Made by a program: the position numbers and the translations under genes
From: Neoakkermansia glycaniphila
Lineage (GTDB): Bacteria > Verrucomicrobiota > Verrucomicrobiia > Verrucomicrobiales > Akkermansiaceae
Assembly (NCBI RefSeq): GCF_001683795.1
Contig: NZ_LIGX01000017.1
Span: 32,205 to 96,204 of the forward strand
Direction: 5' to 3'
DNA length: 64,000 nt
The notes under the pieces: generated by a model
Seen by the model: the letters and a program-made list of their open reading frames with translations, nothing else
What the model was told of the DNA's origin: nothing
Databases searched by the model: none
Part shown: piece after piece, positions 53,589 to 61,878 of the stretch
Position numbering within the stretch: position 1 is the stretch's first letter
Layout: every line of letters begins with the position of its first letter

Positions 53589-54800
53589 ATGTTTACCCTT
53601 CGCTTCATCTCCTGCATCACCGCCCTGTGCATCATCAACGCCTGCACGCCTGCCGACACACCCAACCCCGAACCCAACCTGCCCCACCCGAACAGCGGCC
53701 CCGCCTACACAGCCTCCGGCCACGCCCCCCAGCACGGCCTCGACCTCTTCCTCCACGTCGCCCGGCAAAAACAGAAAAACATCTGCCTCTCTCCCTACTC
53801 CGCCCATACCGCCCTCGCCCTTGTACGCCCCGGCGCACGCGGCGAAACCCTCCGGCAAATCGACCGCACCATCGGCCCCGTCGAAACCCTCGCCGCTCAG
53901 GCCCGCACCACATCCCTCCCCCTTGAACTGGCCAACCTCGCCTGCATCGAACAAACCCTGCCCCTCAAACCGGAATACAAACAGGCGCTCCCTTCCGGCA
54001 GCTACCTCTCGGCCGACTTCATCAACCACCCCGACCTCGAACGCACAACCATCAACCGATGGACAGCCGACCGCACCCACGGACGCATCCTAAACATCAT
54101 CCCTCCGAACGTCATCACGCCGCTCACCAGAATGGCGCTCATCAACGCCATCTACACCAAAGCCGAATGGGAACACCCCTTCAACCCCGCAAAAACCGCA
54201 GACAAACCCTTCCACCTCGAAAACGGCCAAACAACCTCCTGCCCCACCCTGCAACACACAGCACACTACCGCCACATCGACAGCCGCATGGGCGAGGCCA
54301 TCGCCATCCCCTTCAAAAAACGGCAGGACAAACAGGAAACCTGCCTCATCGCCATCCTCCCGAAAAAAGGCACTACCCTCAGCCAGCACCTCTCCACCCT
54401 CACCCCCGCCGACATTCGAACCATCCGTCAACAACTCGCAACCGCCACACCCCGGAAAACCCTCCTTGAAATCCCCAAATTCCAAACGGAAACCTCAACC
54501 GACCTCACCGCCGCATTCGCAAAAACAGGAATACCCGATGCATGCGACCGCAACAAAGCGAACCTCTCCGGCATCACCGACAGCCGGCCGCCACTCCACA
54601 TCGCCAAAATACTCCAGAAAACCTACTTTGAAATGAATGAAAAAGGCATCGAAGCCGCCGCAGCCACAGCCCTGATCGCAGAAAAAAGCCTCATCCCATC
54701 CGCCGTTCGATTCGACAGCCCCTTCATCTGGATCATCGCCGACCTCGACCCCGAAACCACCCCCTACTTCATCGGCACACTCTACACCCCCGCCCGCTAA
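53589..54800 (+). CDS. Lipoprotein serpin 1
   Basis: This 403-residue serine protease inhibitor has a signal ending in INAC (lipidated Cys at 19), so it is probably surface or periplasm anchored. The serpin core is visible in FLHVARQKQKNICLSPYSAH, LTRMALINAIYTKAEWEHPF, and the hinge FEMNEKGIEAAAATALIAEK followed by RFDSPFIWIIADLDPETTPY. The short small-residue hinge (EAAAATA) is that of inhibitory serpins. The reactive loop is the same length as that of human alpha-1-antitrypsin, placing P1 at Ser (or the Lys just before it) in EKS-LI. First of three tandem copies. Confidence 0.9.
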   Translation: MFTLRFISCITALCIINACTPADTPNPEPNLPHPNSGPAYTASGHAPQHGLDLFLHVARQKQKNICLSPYSAHTALALVRPGARGETLRQIDRTIGPVETLAAQARTTSLPLELANLACIEQTLPLKPEYKQALPSGSYLSADFINHPDLERTTINRWTADRTHGRILNIIPPNVITPLTRMALINAIYTKAEWEHPFNPAKTADKPFHLENGQTTSCPTLQHTAHYRHIDSRMGEAIAIPFKKRQDKQETCLIAILPKKGTTLSQHLSTLTPADIRTIRQQLATATPRKTLLEIPKFQTETSTDLTAAFAKTGIPDACDRNKANLSGITDSRPPLHIAKILQKTYFEMNEKGIEAAAATALIAEKSLIPSAVRFDSPFIWIIADLDPETTPYFIGTLYTPAR

Positions 54801-54820
54801 TCGCAACATCTCTTCGCCTC

Positions 54821-56062
54821 ATGCATCCCCTCCTTCACCGCACCCTATCCATCCTGACGGCAACCTGCCTCGCCGCCTGCACGACAACCGAACCGCCATC
54901 CACACAACCCCTGCTCCCCGATCCCGCCCAAAGCCCCGCCTGCACTGCCGACGCCCAGCCAACACCCCTCGGGTTCGACCTCTTTCTCCGCCTTGCCGGC
55001 GAACAGCCGGACAACCTCTGCTTCTCTCCCTATGCCGCACACGCGGCCATAGCCCTTGCCCGGCCCGGCGCGCGCGGTGAAACCCTCCGCCAAATCGACC
55101 GCACCATCGGCAGCATCGGCAACCTCGCCGCCCAAACACGCACCACATCCCTTCCCCTCGAAATCGCCAACCTCATCTGCATCGAAAAGACACTGGAACC
55201 GGCCCCCTCCTACAAACAGGCCCTGCCTGCCGCAAGCTATCTGGAAGCCGACTTCATCGACAGCCCTGACCGTGAAAGCACCGCCATCAACAAATGGGTC
55301 ACCCGGCGCACGCACGGCCACATCGGCAGCCTCCTGCCGCCGAACAGCATCACGCCGCTCACCAGAATGGCGCTCGTCAACGCCATCTACACCAAAGCGG
55401 AATGGGCACATCCATTCGACAAAACGGACACATGGAACCAGACTTTCCATCCCGAACAAGGCTCTCCCTTCCCCTGCCCCACCCTGCACGACACACACAG
55501 CTACCGGTACCTGTCCCTGCCCGATTGCGAAGCCATCGCCATCCCATTCCAGCACCGGCAGGACAAACAACCGTCCTGCCTCATCGCCATCCTCCCGGCC
55601 AAAGGCATACCCATCCGCCAATACCTCGCCACACTCACCCCGGCTGCCCTGCAAAACATCCGCACATCGCTCGCAACCGTGCAGCCGGACATCGTCAAAC
55701 TCGACATCCCCAAATTCAAACTCGAATCCTCCTCCGACCTCTCCGCAGCGCTGGCTTCCACTGGAATGCCCGATGCCTTCGACCCCGTAAAAGCCGACTT
55801 CTCCGGCATGATAGCTACCGCCACCCCTCTCGCCATAGAACAGATCCTGCAAAAATGCTCCTTTGAAATGAGTGAAGAGGGAGTCACGGCAACGGCATCC
55901 ACCGCATTCTCCATGGCCTATCAATGCGCTCCTGCCCCGGAGCCGAAACATCCGCCCCACTTCAAGGCCGACCGCCCCTTCATCTGGATCATCGCCGACC
56001 TCGACCCCGAAACCACTCCCTACTTCATCGGCACGCTCTGCACGCCGGACACCGCCAATTAA
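54821..56062 (+). CDS. Lipoprotein serpin 2
   Basis: This 413-residue paralogue starts 20 bases after the first serpin. Lipobox LAAC places the lipidated Cys at 24. The core is the same (LCFSPYAAHAAIALARPGAR, LTRMALVNAIYTKAEWAHPF). The hinge reads EEGVTATASTAFSMAY, with more polar residues than serpin 1. The reactive loop is about seven residues longer, running through QCAPAPEPKHPPHFKADRPF. The scissile bond is not fixed by sequence. Its target probably differs from that of serpin 1. Confidence 0.9.
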   Translation: MHPLLHRTLSILTATCLAACTTTEPPSTQPLLPDPAQSPACTADAQPTPLGFDLFLRLAGEQPDNLCFSPYAAHAAIALARPGARGETLRQIDRTIGSIGNLAAQTRTTSLPLEIANLICIEKTLEPAPSYKQALPAASYLEADFIDSPDRESTAINKWVTRRTHGHIGSLLPPNSITPLTRMALVNAIYTKAEWAHPFDKTDTWNQTFHPEQGSPFPCPTLHDTHSYRYLSLPDCEAIAIPFQHRQDKQPSCLIAILPAKGIPIRQYLATLTPAALQNIRTSLATVQPDIVKLDIPKFKLESSSDLSAALASTGMPDAFDPVKADFSGMIATATPLAIEQILQKCSFEMSEEGVTATASTAFSMAYQCAPAPEPKHPPHFKADRPFIWIIADLDPETTPYFIGTLCTPDTAN

Positions 56063-56085
56063 CCGACCTCAGTAACCGGATCAAC

Positions 56086-57342
56086 ATGAAACATCGCCAC
56101 TCATTCACCGCCACTCTGCTGGCAACCCTCTGCATCGCCTCCTGCGCCACGGATCAAAAACCATCCGAAAAAGCCGCGCAATCGCCGCCACCGCTCCCCC
56201 AACTCCCCAACCCGGAAAACGGCCCGGCCTACACGGCAGCCGCCCACAAACCCCAATACGGCCTCGACCTCTTCCTCCATCTCGCCAAACAGGAACGGCA
56301 GAACCTCTGCCTCTCCCCCTGCTCCGCCTCCATGGCTCTCGCCCTTGTACGCCCCGGAGCGAGAGGCGAAACCCTCCGACAAATCGACCGCACCATCGGC
56401 TCCATCAACCAACTCAATCAACAGACGCACAACACCTCGCTACCCCTTGAAATAGCCAACCGCGCCTACACATCCAGCCACATCTCCCTGAAGCCTGAAT
56501 ACAAAGCCGGCCTGCCCAAAGGCAGCGTCACCCCAATCAACTTCGCCGCCAACCCCGCCCAGGCCAGCACCGACATCAACCAATGGGTCTCCGACCAAAC
56601 GAAAGGCCGCATCACCCAACTCCTCACCCCTCAGGACATCACACCCCTGACCAGCCTCATCCTCATCAACACCGTCTACACCCAGGCAAAATGGCAACAC
56701 CCCTTCCTGCCGGAAAACACGATCGAACAGGATTTCCGCCTCGAAACGGGCCGCACCGTCCCCTGCTCCATGATGAATGACACCTACGATGTCCGCTACA
56801 TCGCCCGCCCCGACTGCGAAATCGTCGCCATTCCCTTCCAGCAGCATCTGGACAAAAAAGAGGCATGCATGATCGCCATCCTCCCGAAAAAAGGCATCTC
56901 CATCGGCAAATACCTCTCCTCACTCACCCCGGCCGCCCTGCAAAACATCCGCTCATCGCTCGCCAAAGAACATCCGCAAACCGTACAGATCGACATCCCC
57001 AAATTCAAAACCGCGTACGACAGCGACCTCGCCGACGGCCTCGCAGCCACGGGCATGCCTCATGCATTCAACCCTGCCAAGGCCGACTTCTCCGGCATCT
57101 CCGGCACACCGCTCTGCATCGCCTTCGTCAAACAAAACACATGGTTTGAAATGAAGGAAGAAGGAGTCGAAGCCGCCGCCGCCACAGCCCTCGGCATGGA
57201 TGCATACTACATAGGAGAACCTGTGACCCCCAAACTTCCACCCCACTTCAAGGCCGACCGCCCCTTCATCTGGATCATCGCCGACCTCGACCCCGAAACC
57301 ACCCCCTACTTCATCGGCATCCTGCGCGACCCCACCTCCTGA
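56086..57342 (+). CDS. Lipoprotein serpin 3
   Basis: This 418-residue paralogue has lipobox IASC (Cys about 20) and the hinge KEEGVEAAAATALGMDAYYI, of inhibitory type. The reactive loop is eight residues longer than in serpin 1 and ends KLPPHFKADRPFIWIIADLD. The start at 56086 begins the signal peptide; a longer frame from 55924 overlaps serpin 2 and was rejected. It lies 23 bases after serpin 2. Confidence 0.9.
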   Translation: MKHRHSFTATLLATLCIASCATDQKPSEKAAQSPPPLPQLPNPENGPAYTAAAHKPQYGLDLFLHLAKQERQNLCLSPCSASMALALVRPGARGETLRQIDRTIGSINQLNQQTHNTSLPLEIANRAYTSSHISLKPEYKAGLPKGSVTPINFAANPAQASTDINQWVSDQTKGRITQLLTPQDITPLTSLILINTVYTQAKWQHPFLPENTIEQDFRLETGRTVPCSMMNDTYDVRYIARPDCEIVAIPFQQHLDKKEACMIAILPKKGISIGKYLSSLTPAALQNIRSSLAKEHPQTVQIDIPKFKTAYDSDLADGLAATGMPHAFNPAKADFSGISGTPLCIAFVKQNTWFEMKEEGVEAAAATALGMDAYYIGEPVTPKLPPHFKADRPFIWIIADLDPETTPYFIGILRDPTS

Positions 57343-57475
57343 CGCACGCGCTGCAACCTTGACAACACAACCGCCAGTTGCGACAATCGCACAACTGGCG
57401 GCCACTCGCCGCAGCCTGCCGCCGGACTGCCGGACGCGCCCAACCTCCCGGCAATCAAGACGCGACACAAACACC

Positions 57476-58309
57476 ATGGAAATCTACTGGATCGAAAACA
57501 AGCAGCGCAAAGGCCCCATCTCCGTAGCCGAAATCATCTCCCTTCTCGAAGCCGGAGACATCACACCGGAAACCAAAGGCTGGCACAAAGGCTGTTCCAA
57601 ATGGCTGCCCATGCACGAACTGCCGGCCCTCTCCAGCTACTTCCACCCCCTCGAACCGTCGGAAGAATATCCGGAACTCCCTCCCATCCCGCATGACCTC
57701 CCGGCGGATGCCCAGCCCCCCGTCGCCGCCATCGACAAAACCACCCGCATCTTTGCCGTACCGGCACCTGTCCTCCGCCTCTGGGCCCGCGTACTGGACC
57801 TCCTGATCTACGCCGTCATCGCGCTCTCCATTCTGCGCCTCTGCAGCGTCGGCTTCCACCAAACCTTCGTCTCACCCATCGCATGGGCTCCCATGTTCCT
57901 CATTGAAGCATGGCTCATCTCCCGCTGGAGCACCACGCCCGGCAAATGGTTGCTCGGCATACGCGTCGTCACCTTTGAAGAGAAAAAACTCGGCCTTGGC
58001 ACCTCCCTCACGCGCAGCATACAGGTATACATCTTCGGCATGGGGCTTGTCCTCACCATCTTCACCCCCATCATGATGCTCCTCTCGTGGTGGTCCCTCC
58101 GCAAACGAGGCATCACCATGTGGGATCAAAGGCTGCAAACCCTCCCCCTCGTCACGCCTCCCGCCCGGATGGAACGCATCCTCATCGCCGCCGTACTCAT
58201 CTTCATCCTCATGGAAGCCATCGGATGGCTCTTCATGCCGTGGATGCCCGACTTCATGGCTCACATCGAAAGCATGAAAGGGCAGCTCGGGCAAACATTC
58301 GGTTCATAG
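57476..58309 (+). CDS. GYF_2 and RDD domain membrane protein
   Basis: This 277-residue protein begins with a GYF_2-like domain (IYWIENKQRKGPISVAEIIS ... GDITPETKGWHKGCSKWLPM). After a Pro-rich linker comes an RDD-type membrane domain (VLRLWARVLDLLIYAVIALS, STTPGKWLLGIRVVTFEEKK). Such proteins occur in many bacteria; some RDD proteins are Na+/H+ antiporters, but the role here is unknown. It follows the serpins by 133 bases and ends six bases into arsC on the other strand. Confidence 0.8.
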   Translation: MEIYWIENKQRKGPISVAEIISLLEAGDITPETKGWHKGCSKWLPMHELPALSSYFHPLEPSEEYPELPPIPHDLPADAQPPVAAIDKTTRIFAVPAPVLRLWARVLDLLIYAVIALSILRLCSVGFHQTFVSPIAWAPMFLIEAWLISRWSTTPGKWLLGIRVVTFEEKKLGLGTSLTRSIQVYIFGMGLVLTIFTPIMMLLSWWSLRKRGITMWDQRLQTLPLVTPPARMERILIAAVLIFILMEAIGWLFMPWMPDFMAHIESMKGQLGQTFGS

Positions 58310-58759
58310 CAGCGCCTCCTCGCTTCCGCATTCGTCCCAACTGGGCAGCCACACTCCGGGCTTCGCCATCGCGGCGGCAATCTCGTCGCGCACCCTCCGA
58401 TACACCGCGAGCACCTCTTCCTCGACCGCAATCCCTCGCGACAAAGCGGGCGGATCGTCGAACGGCAGATGCACATGCCTCCGGGCCGGCAAATACGGGC
58501 AATTCTCCGCAGCGTGGCCGCATACCGTCACCACAGCATCCCATTCCACGGCAGGCAGCTCCTCCACCGTCTTGGAAAAATGCCCCTCCATCCCGAAACC
58601 GGCCTCCTTCATCACGCGCAGCATGAAAGGATTTAGCCCGTGCTTCTCGATCCCGGCGGAAAACACCTCCACCTCTTCGGAAAACGCCCGTCTGGCGAAA
58701 GCCTCGGCCATCTGGCTCCGGCACGAATTGCCTGTACAAAGAATCAGTATATATATCAT
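58304..58759 (-). CDS. arsC: Arsenate reductase, low-molecular-weight PTP type
   Basis: This 151-residue enzyme reduces arsenate to arsenite using thioredoxin. The catalytic P-loop is LCTGNSCRSQMAEAF, and the resolving Cys pair lies in VVTVCGHAAENCPYLP, as in the pI258-type ArsC. The start ATG at 58759 overlaps the upstream permease stop as TGATG. It is the last gene of the ars operon. Confidence 0.92.
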   Translation of the reverse strand: MIYILILCTGNSCRSQMAEAFARRAFSEEVEVFSAGIEKHGLNPFMLRVMKEAGFGMEGHFSKTVEELPAVEWDAVVTVCGHAAENCPYLPARRHVHLPFDDPPALSRGIAVEEEVLAVYRRVRDEIAAAMAKPGVWLPSWDECGSEEALL

Positions 58760-59727
58760 CACATCAGAAAATTGAAAAGATAGCCCGAAAACACGATGAG
58801 CAAAGACACCGTCGCGAAAAAAATCCCGATCAGCTTCCACGTCATCACCTTCTTCAGCAAAATCGCCTCCGGCAGAGAAAGCCCCACCGTCGCCATCATG
58901 AACGCCAAAGCCGTACCGATCGGAATCCCCTTCGCCACGAACACCTGAATCACAGGCACGATACCCGCAGCATTCGCATACATCGGCACCCCGCACAACA
59001 CGGCGGCAGGCACACCCCACCAGCTCTCCGCACCCAGATACTGCTCGAAAAAGCCCTCCGGCACATAACCGTGAATCCCCGCACCCACCGCAATCCCGAT
59101 CACCACATACAGCACAACACCCTTCACGATACCCCATGCATCGGAAGCAATCTCGGGCAAACGATCCTTGAACGGCACATGCTTCTTCTCCCATGCGGCG
59201 CTCTCCCGTTCGGACTGGCTCAATAAATCCTTCACCCATGGAGACAGAAACCTCTCCAGCCTGAACCTCTGCAAAACCGCACCTCCCACCATCCCCAGCA
59301 CCACGCCCGACACCGCGTAAATCGCCGTCACCTCCCAACCGAAAACGCCGAGAAACATCGCAATGGCCACCTCATTCACCAGAGGCGACGTAATCAGAAA
59401 GGCAAACGTCACGCCAAGGGGAATCCCACCCTTCACAAACCCGATAAACAGCGGAATCGACGAACAGGAACAAAAAGGCGTCACCGCCCCGAACAAAGCC
59501 GCAAAAAAATACTGCAACCCGTACAACTTGCGCGTCGTCAGAAACACGCGAATGCGATCCACCGGGAAATACGCATTCACCACACCCATCACAAGGCTGA
59601 TCGCGTACAACAGGAAAAGAATCTTCACCGTATCGTACACGAAAAAATTCACCGCTTCCCCAAGCCTCGTGCCCGGCGAAAACTCCAGAACCGAAAAAAC
59701 CAGCCAATCTGCAAAATCCTGAATCAT
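58759..59727 (-). CDS. ArsP/SO_0444-type permease (DUF318)
   Basis: This 322-residue permease has about eight helices and the motif TPFCSCSSIPLFIGFVKGG, typical of the SO_0444/ArsP family. Related ArsP exports trivalent organoarsenicals. It also has the region LCGVPMYANAAGIVPVIQVF. It is 14 bases after arsG and coupled to arsC. The name arsP is not assigned because family members vary in substrate. Confidence 0.82.
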   Translation of the reverse strand: MIQDFADWLVFSVLEFSPGTRLGEAVNFFVYDTVKILFLLYAISLVMGVVNAYFPVDRIRVFLTTRKLYGLQYFFAALFGAVTPFCSCSSIPLFIGFVKGGIPLGVTFAFLITSPLVNEVAIAMFLGVFGWEVTAIYAVSGVVLGMVGGAVLQRFRLERFLSPWVKDLLSQSERESAAWEKKHVPFKDRLPEIASDAWGIVKGVVLYVVIGIAVGAGIHGYVPEGFFEQYLGAESWWGVPAAVLCGVPMYANAAGIVPVIQVFVAKGIPIGTALAFMMATVGLSLPEAILLKKVMTWKLIGIFFATVSLLIVFSGYLFNFLM

Positions 59728-59741
59728 AAAACAAACTAAAA

Positions 59742-60428
59742 CTAAACAAGCAAAATACGGCTGAACAGCCAATACACACCGAGACCGAGGAAAAACCACC
59801 CCGTCGCCGCCTTCATCACCTGCTGAATCTTCGGCATATGCCGCATCACGGCAGCAGCCCTTCGCGCACTGAACACGAACAGCAGGGAAAACACGACCAC
59901 AGGCAGAGCCGTACCCACCCCGAACAGGGAAATACCGAGCCATGCCCCCTCACTCCCGGCCTGTGCCGCCCAAGGCACGGCCGTTCCGAAAAACAGAGCG
60001 GCGGAAGGCGGACACATCGCCAGCGCAAACAGAAAGCCGAGAACCAGCGCACCAAAAGCCCCCGTCCGCCTCACCATCCTGCGGGCCGTTTCCCCATCCG
60101 GCTTCTTCCCGAACGAAAAAAACGGCACAAACCCCAGAATCACCAGCCCCGCCGCCATCATCACAGGGCCGAGATACACAGGAAGCTCCTCCTGCATCCA
60201 GAACGAAAGCATCGGCGCGGAAGCCAGCCCCTGGCTCACAAGCAAACCTGCCAGCACATAGGCAAGCACGCGCCCAAGCGTATAACAGGCCGACGCGATC
60301 AGCGACATCCTCCGCGAAGCCATATCCTGCGAGATAAAGCCAAGGGCGGCCACATTCGTCGCCAGCGGACACGGAGACACCGCCGCCGCCACTCCGACAC
60401 CCAGCAAAGACAACAACTGCCAGTCCAT
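59742..60428 (-). CDS. arsG: ArsG-like CcdA/DsbD-family permease
   Basis: This 228-residue membrane protein belongs to the CcdA/DsbD transmembrane group. Motifs VSPCPLATNVAALGFISQ and FALAMCPPSAALFFGTAVPW give the paired membrane cysteines. This pattern is that of ArsG, described as an exporter of trivalent aromatic aminoarsenicals beside arsE and arsF. It lies 31 bases after the arsEF-like fusion. Confidence 0.78.
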   Translation of the reverse strand: MDWQLLSLLGVGVAAAVSPCPLATNVAALGFISQDMASRRMSLIASACYTLGRVLAYVLAGLLVSQGLASAPMLSFWMQEELPVYLGPVMMAAGLVILGFVPFFSFGKKPDGETARRMVRRTGAFGALVLGFLFALAMCPPSAALFFGTAVPWAAQAGSEGAWLGISLFGVGTALPVVVFSLLFVFSARRAAAVMRHMPKIQQVMKAATGWFFLGLGVYWLFSRILLV

Positions 60429-60459
60429 ACCCTTGAACCTCTCCCGTTCGAAAAAAACC

Positions 60460-61317
60460 CTATTTCACCCCGTCCACCTGCTTCCGAACCTCCTGAACCA
60501 CATACTCCTTGAATGCGGCTTCATCACCGTTCAAATCCCAAATACGCTCAAGATTCTTCCAATCGGCCTCCTTGCCCTGCTTCCTGTTGCTCACGATCAA
60601 AGACTTCGTCGTCATCCCGTAATGGCGCACCGTCTCCGCATCCGCCGGAATCGAGCGGAAAACAAGACGCCCATCCTTCAGGGCATCGGCAAAACTCCCT
60701 TCCAGCGCCTCCTTGATCCACCCCTCCATCTTCACGCAGGTAGGACAACGCGCCCCATACTGGTAATACACCGCCTCTACCCCCTCCTGCATCACGGGCA
60801 CTGCAACGGTATCAGCCCCGGCAGACTCCTTGCCGCTCCTGTTCACCAGCTTCACGACAGCCAGAAGAACCAGCACGGCCGCTATCCAGACAACAGCCTT
60901 CTTCCACCCGCCGCAGCCCGGCTTGCCTCCGCCACAGCATCCACCCTCTCCGCAACCGCATCCACCCGCAGATTCGGCCGGCTCCTTCCTGTCGCAACCG
61001 CCGCTGCAGGCACAACCGCCGGAAGACTCGGCCTTCTCCTCCCGGCTGCCGCAGCACCCGCCCTGCTGGCAAGCGCCATCGGCCTCCTGCAGCAAACCCT
61101 TCACAGCCTCCACAGAAGGCACCTTGCCGGAAAGCAGCACCTTGCCGTTCATCACCAGTGCAGGAGTCACCAAAACTCCGGCGGAGGCAAACAGCATCGG
61201 ATCGGTCACCTTCTTCACCGGCACATCCCATTGAAGCTCCTGCACGGCCTGCTTCGTCACCTCCGCCAGCGATGCGCATTTCGCGCATCCCGGCCCATAT
61301 ACCTGAATTGTATTCAT
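60460..61317 (-). CDS. ArsE-ArsF-like fusion with cysteine-rich linker
   Basis: This 285-residue protein joins three parts. Residues 1-78 are a small thioredoxin-fold domain of the redox-active disulfide type, with Cys11-x-x-Cys14 (YGPGCAKCASLAEV). Residues 83-135 hold eleven Cys in short Gly/Cys runs (GGCC, GGCACSGGC, GGCGCGEGGCC). After a membrane helix (about 140-158), residues 175-285 form a second thioredoxin-like domain with Cys191-x-x-Cys194 (ARCPTCVKMEGWIKEALEGS) typical of the ArsF family. ArsE and ArsF are otherwise described as separate, with nitroarsenical reduction assigned to them. The fusion and linker suggest a coupled redox relay or metal store. Confidence 0.8.
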   Translation of the reverse strand: MNTIQVYGPGCAKCASLAEVTKQAVQELQWDVPVKKVTDPMLFASAGVLVTPALVMNGKVLLSGKVPSVEAVKGLLQEADGACQQGGCCGSREEKAESSGGCACSGGCDRKEPAESAGGCGCGEGGCCGGGKPGCGGWKKAVVWIAAVLVLLAVVKLVNRSGKESAGADTVAVPVMQEGVEAVYYQYGARCPTCVKMEGWIKEALEGSFADALKDGRLVFRSIPADAETVRHYGMTTKSLIVSNRKQGKEADWKNLERIWDLNGDEAAFKEYVVQEVRKQVDGVK

Positions 61318-61394
61318 ATGATTATTGATTGATATTTTGATAAATCTAAAATTGTTTGGATCTAAAAATCGTCTTTGCCTCCACTATCCCTGCT

Positions 61395-61715
61395 TCACCT
61401 GCGCGCAATCGAACCCTTCAGGCACGAAAAAACATTCTCCAGGCAGGGACAGGCCAAAGCATAATACACATTCTTCCCTCGTTGCTCGCACACGACCACT
61501 CCATGCTGCTTCAGCACATTCAAATGGCTCGAAATCGTCGACATATCCCTGCCCGAACCGCTCTGCAGCTCGCACACGCACCGCTCCCCATCCATCAGCA
61601 TCTCCACCATCATCAGGCGCACGGGATGACCCAGCGCCTTGAACACGCCGGCCAACGCTTCAACCTCCCTGACTGTGGAAGAACAAACAGCCTCTGAACA
61701 AGAACATTCGGACAT
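61395..61715 (-). CDS. arsR: ArsR/SmtB-family arsenic-responsive repressor
   Basis: This 106-residue winged-helix repressor has LAGVFKALGHPVRLMMVEML and the recognition helix DMSTISSHLNVLKQHGVV. The arsenite-binding pair sits in ERCVCEL, as in classic ArsR. Further cysteines at the start (CSCSEAVC) and end (ACPCLENVFSC) are beyond the usual set and may tune metal sensing. ATG at 61715 is preferred over longer frames. It heads the ars operon and lies next to an operator. Confidence 0.92.
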   Translation of the reverse strand: MSECSCSEAVCSSTVREVEALAGVFKALGHPVRLMMVEMLMDGERCVCELQSGSGRDMSTISSHLNVLKQHGVVVCEQRGKNVYYALACPCLENVFSCLKGSIARR

Positions 61716-61726
61716 ATGCAACGGAT

Positions 61727-61756
61727 TTATTATTTTGAAAAACGTCAAAATGTAAA
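61727..61756 (-). promoter_or_regulatory. ars promoter and operator
   Basis: On the minus strand TTTACA (61756-61751) and TAATAA (61732-61727) are spaced by 18 bases. Inside is the dyad ATTTTGA-CGTTTT-TCAAAAT (61751-61732), a typical ArsR-style operator. The -10 box ends 11 bases before the arsR ATG, so the message would be nearly leaderless. Confidence 0.65.
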
Positions 61757-61842
61757 ACCGTAAAACTGTCATACGCATCCCTCCATACTCCCCATCCCGT
61801 TCACCTGCCCCCGCAAGCATCACGCACCGCTCACTTTAGCCT

Positions 61843-61870
61843 TGAAATTCCATCCTGCTGCGGCATACTG
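61843..61870 (+). promoter_or_regulatory. Putative lpxA promoter
   Basis: TTGAAA (61843-61848) and CATACT (61865-61870) are spaced by 16 bases. The -10 box ends 8 bases before the lpxA ATG. Confidence 0.45.
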
Positions 61871-61878
61871 GGCGAGTC

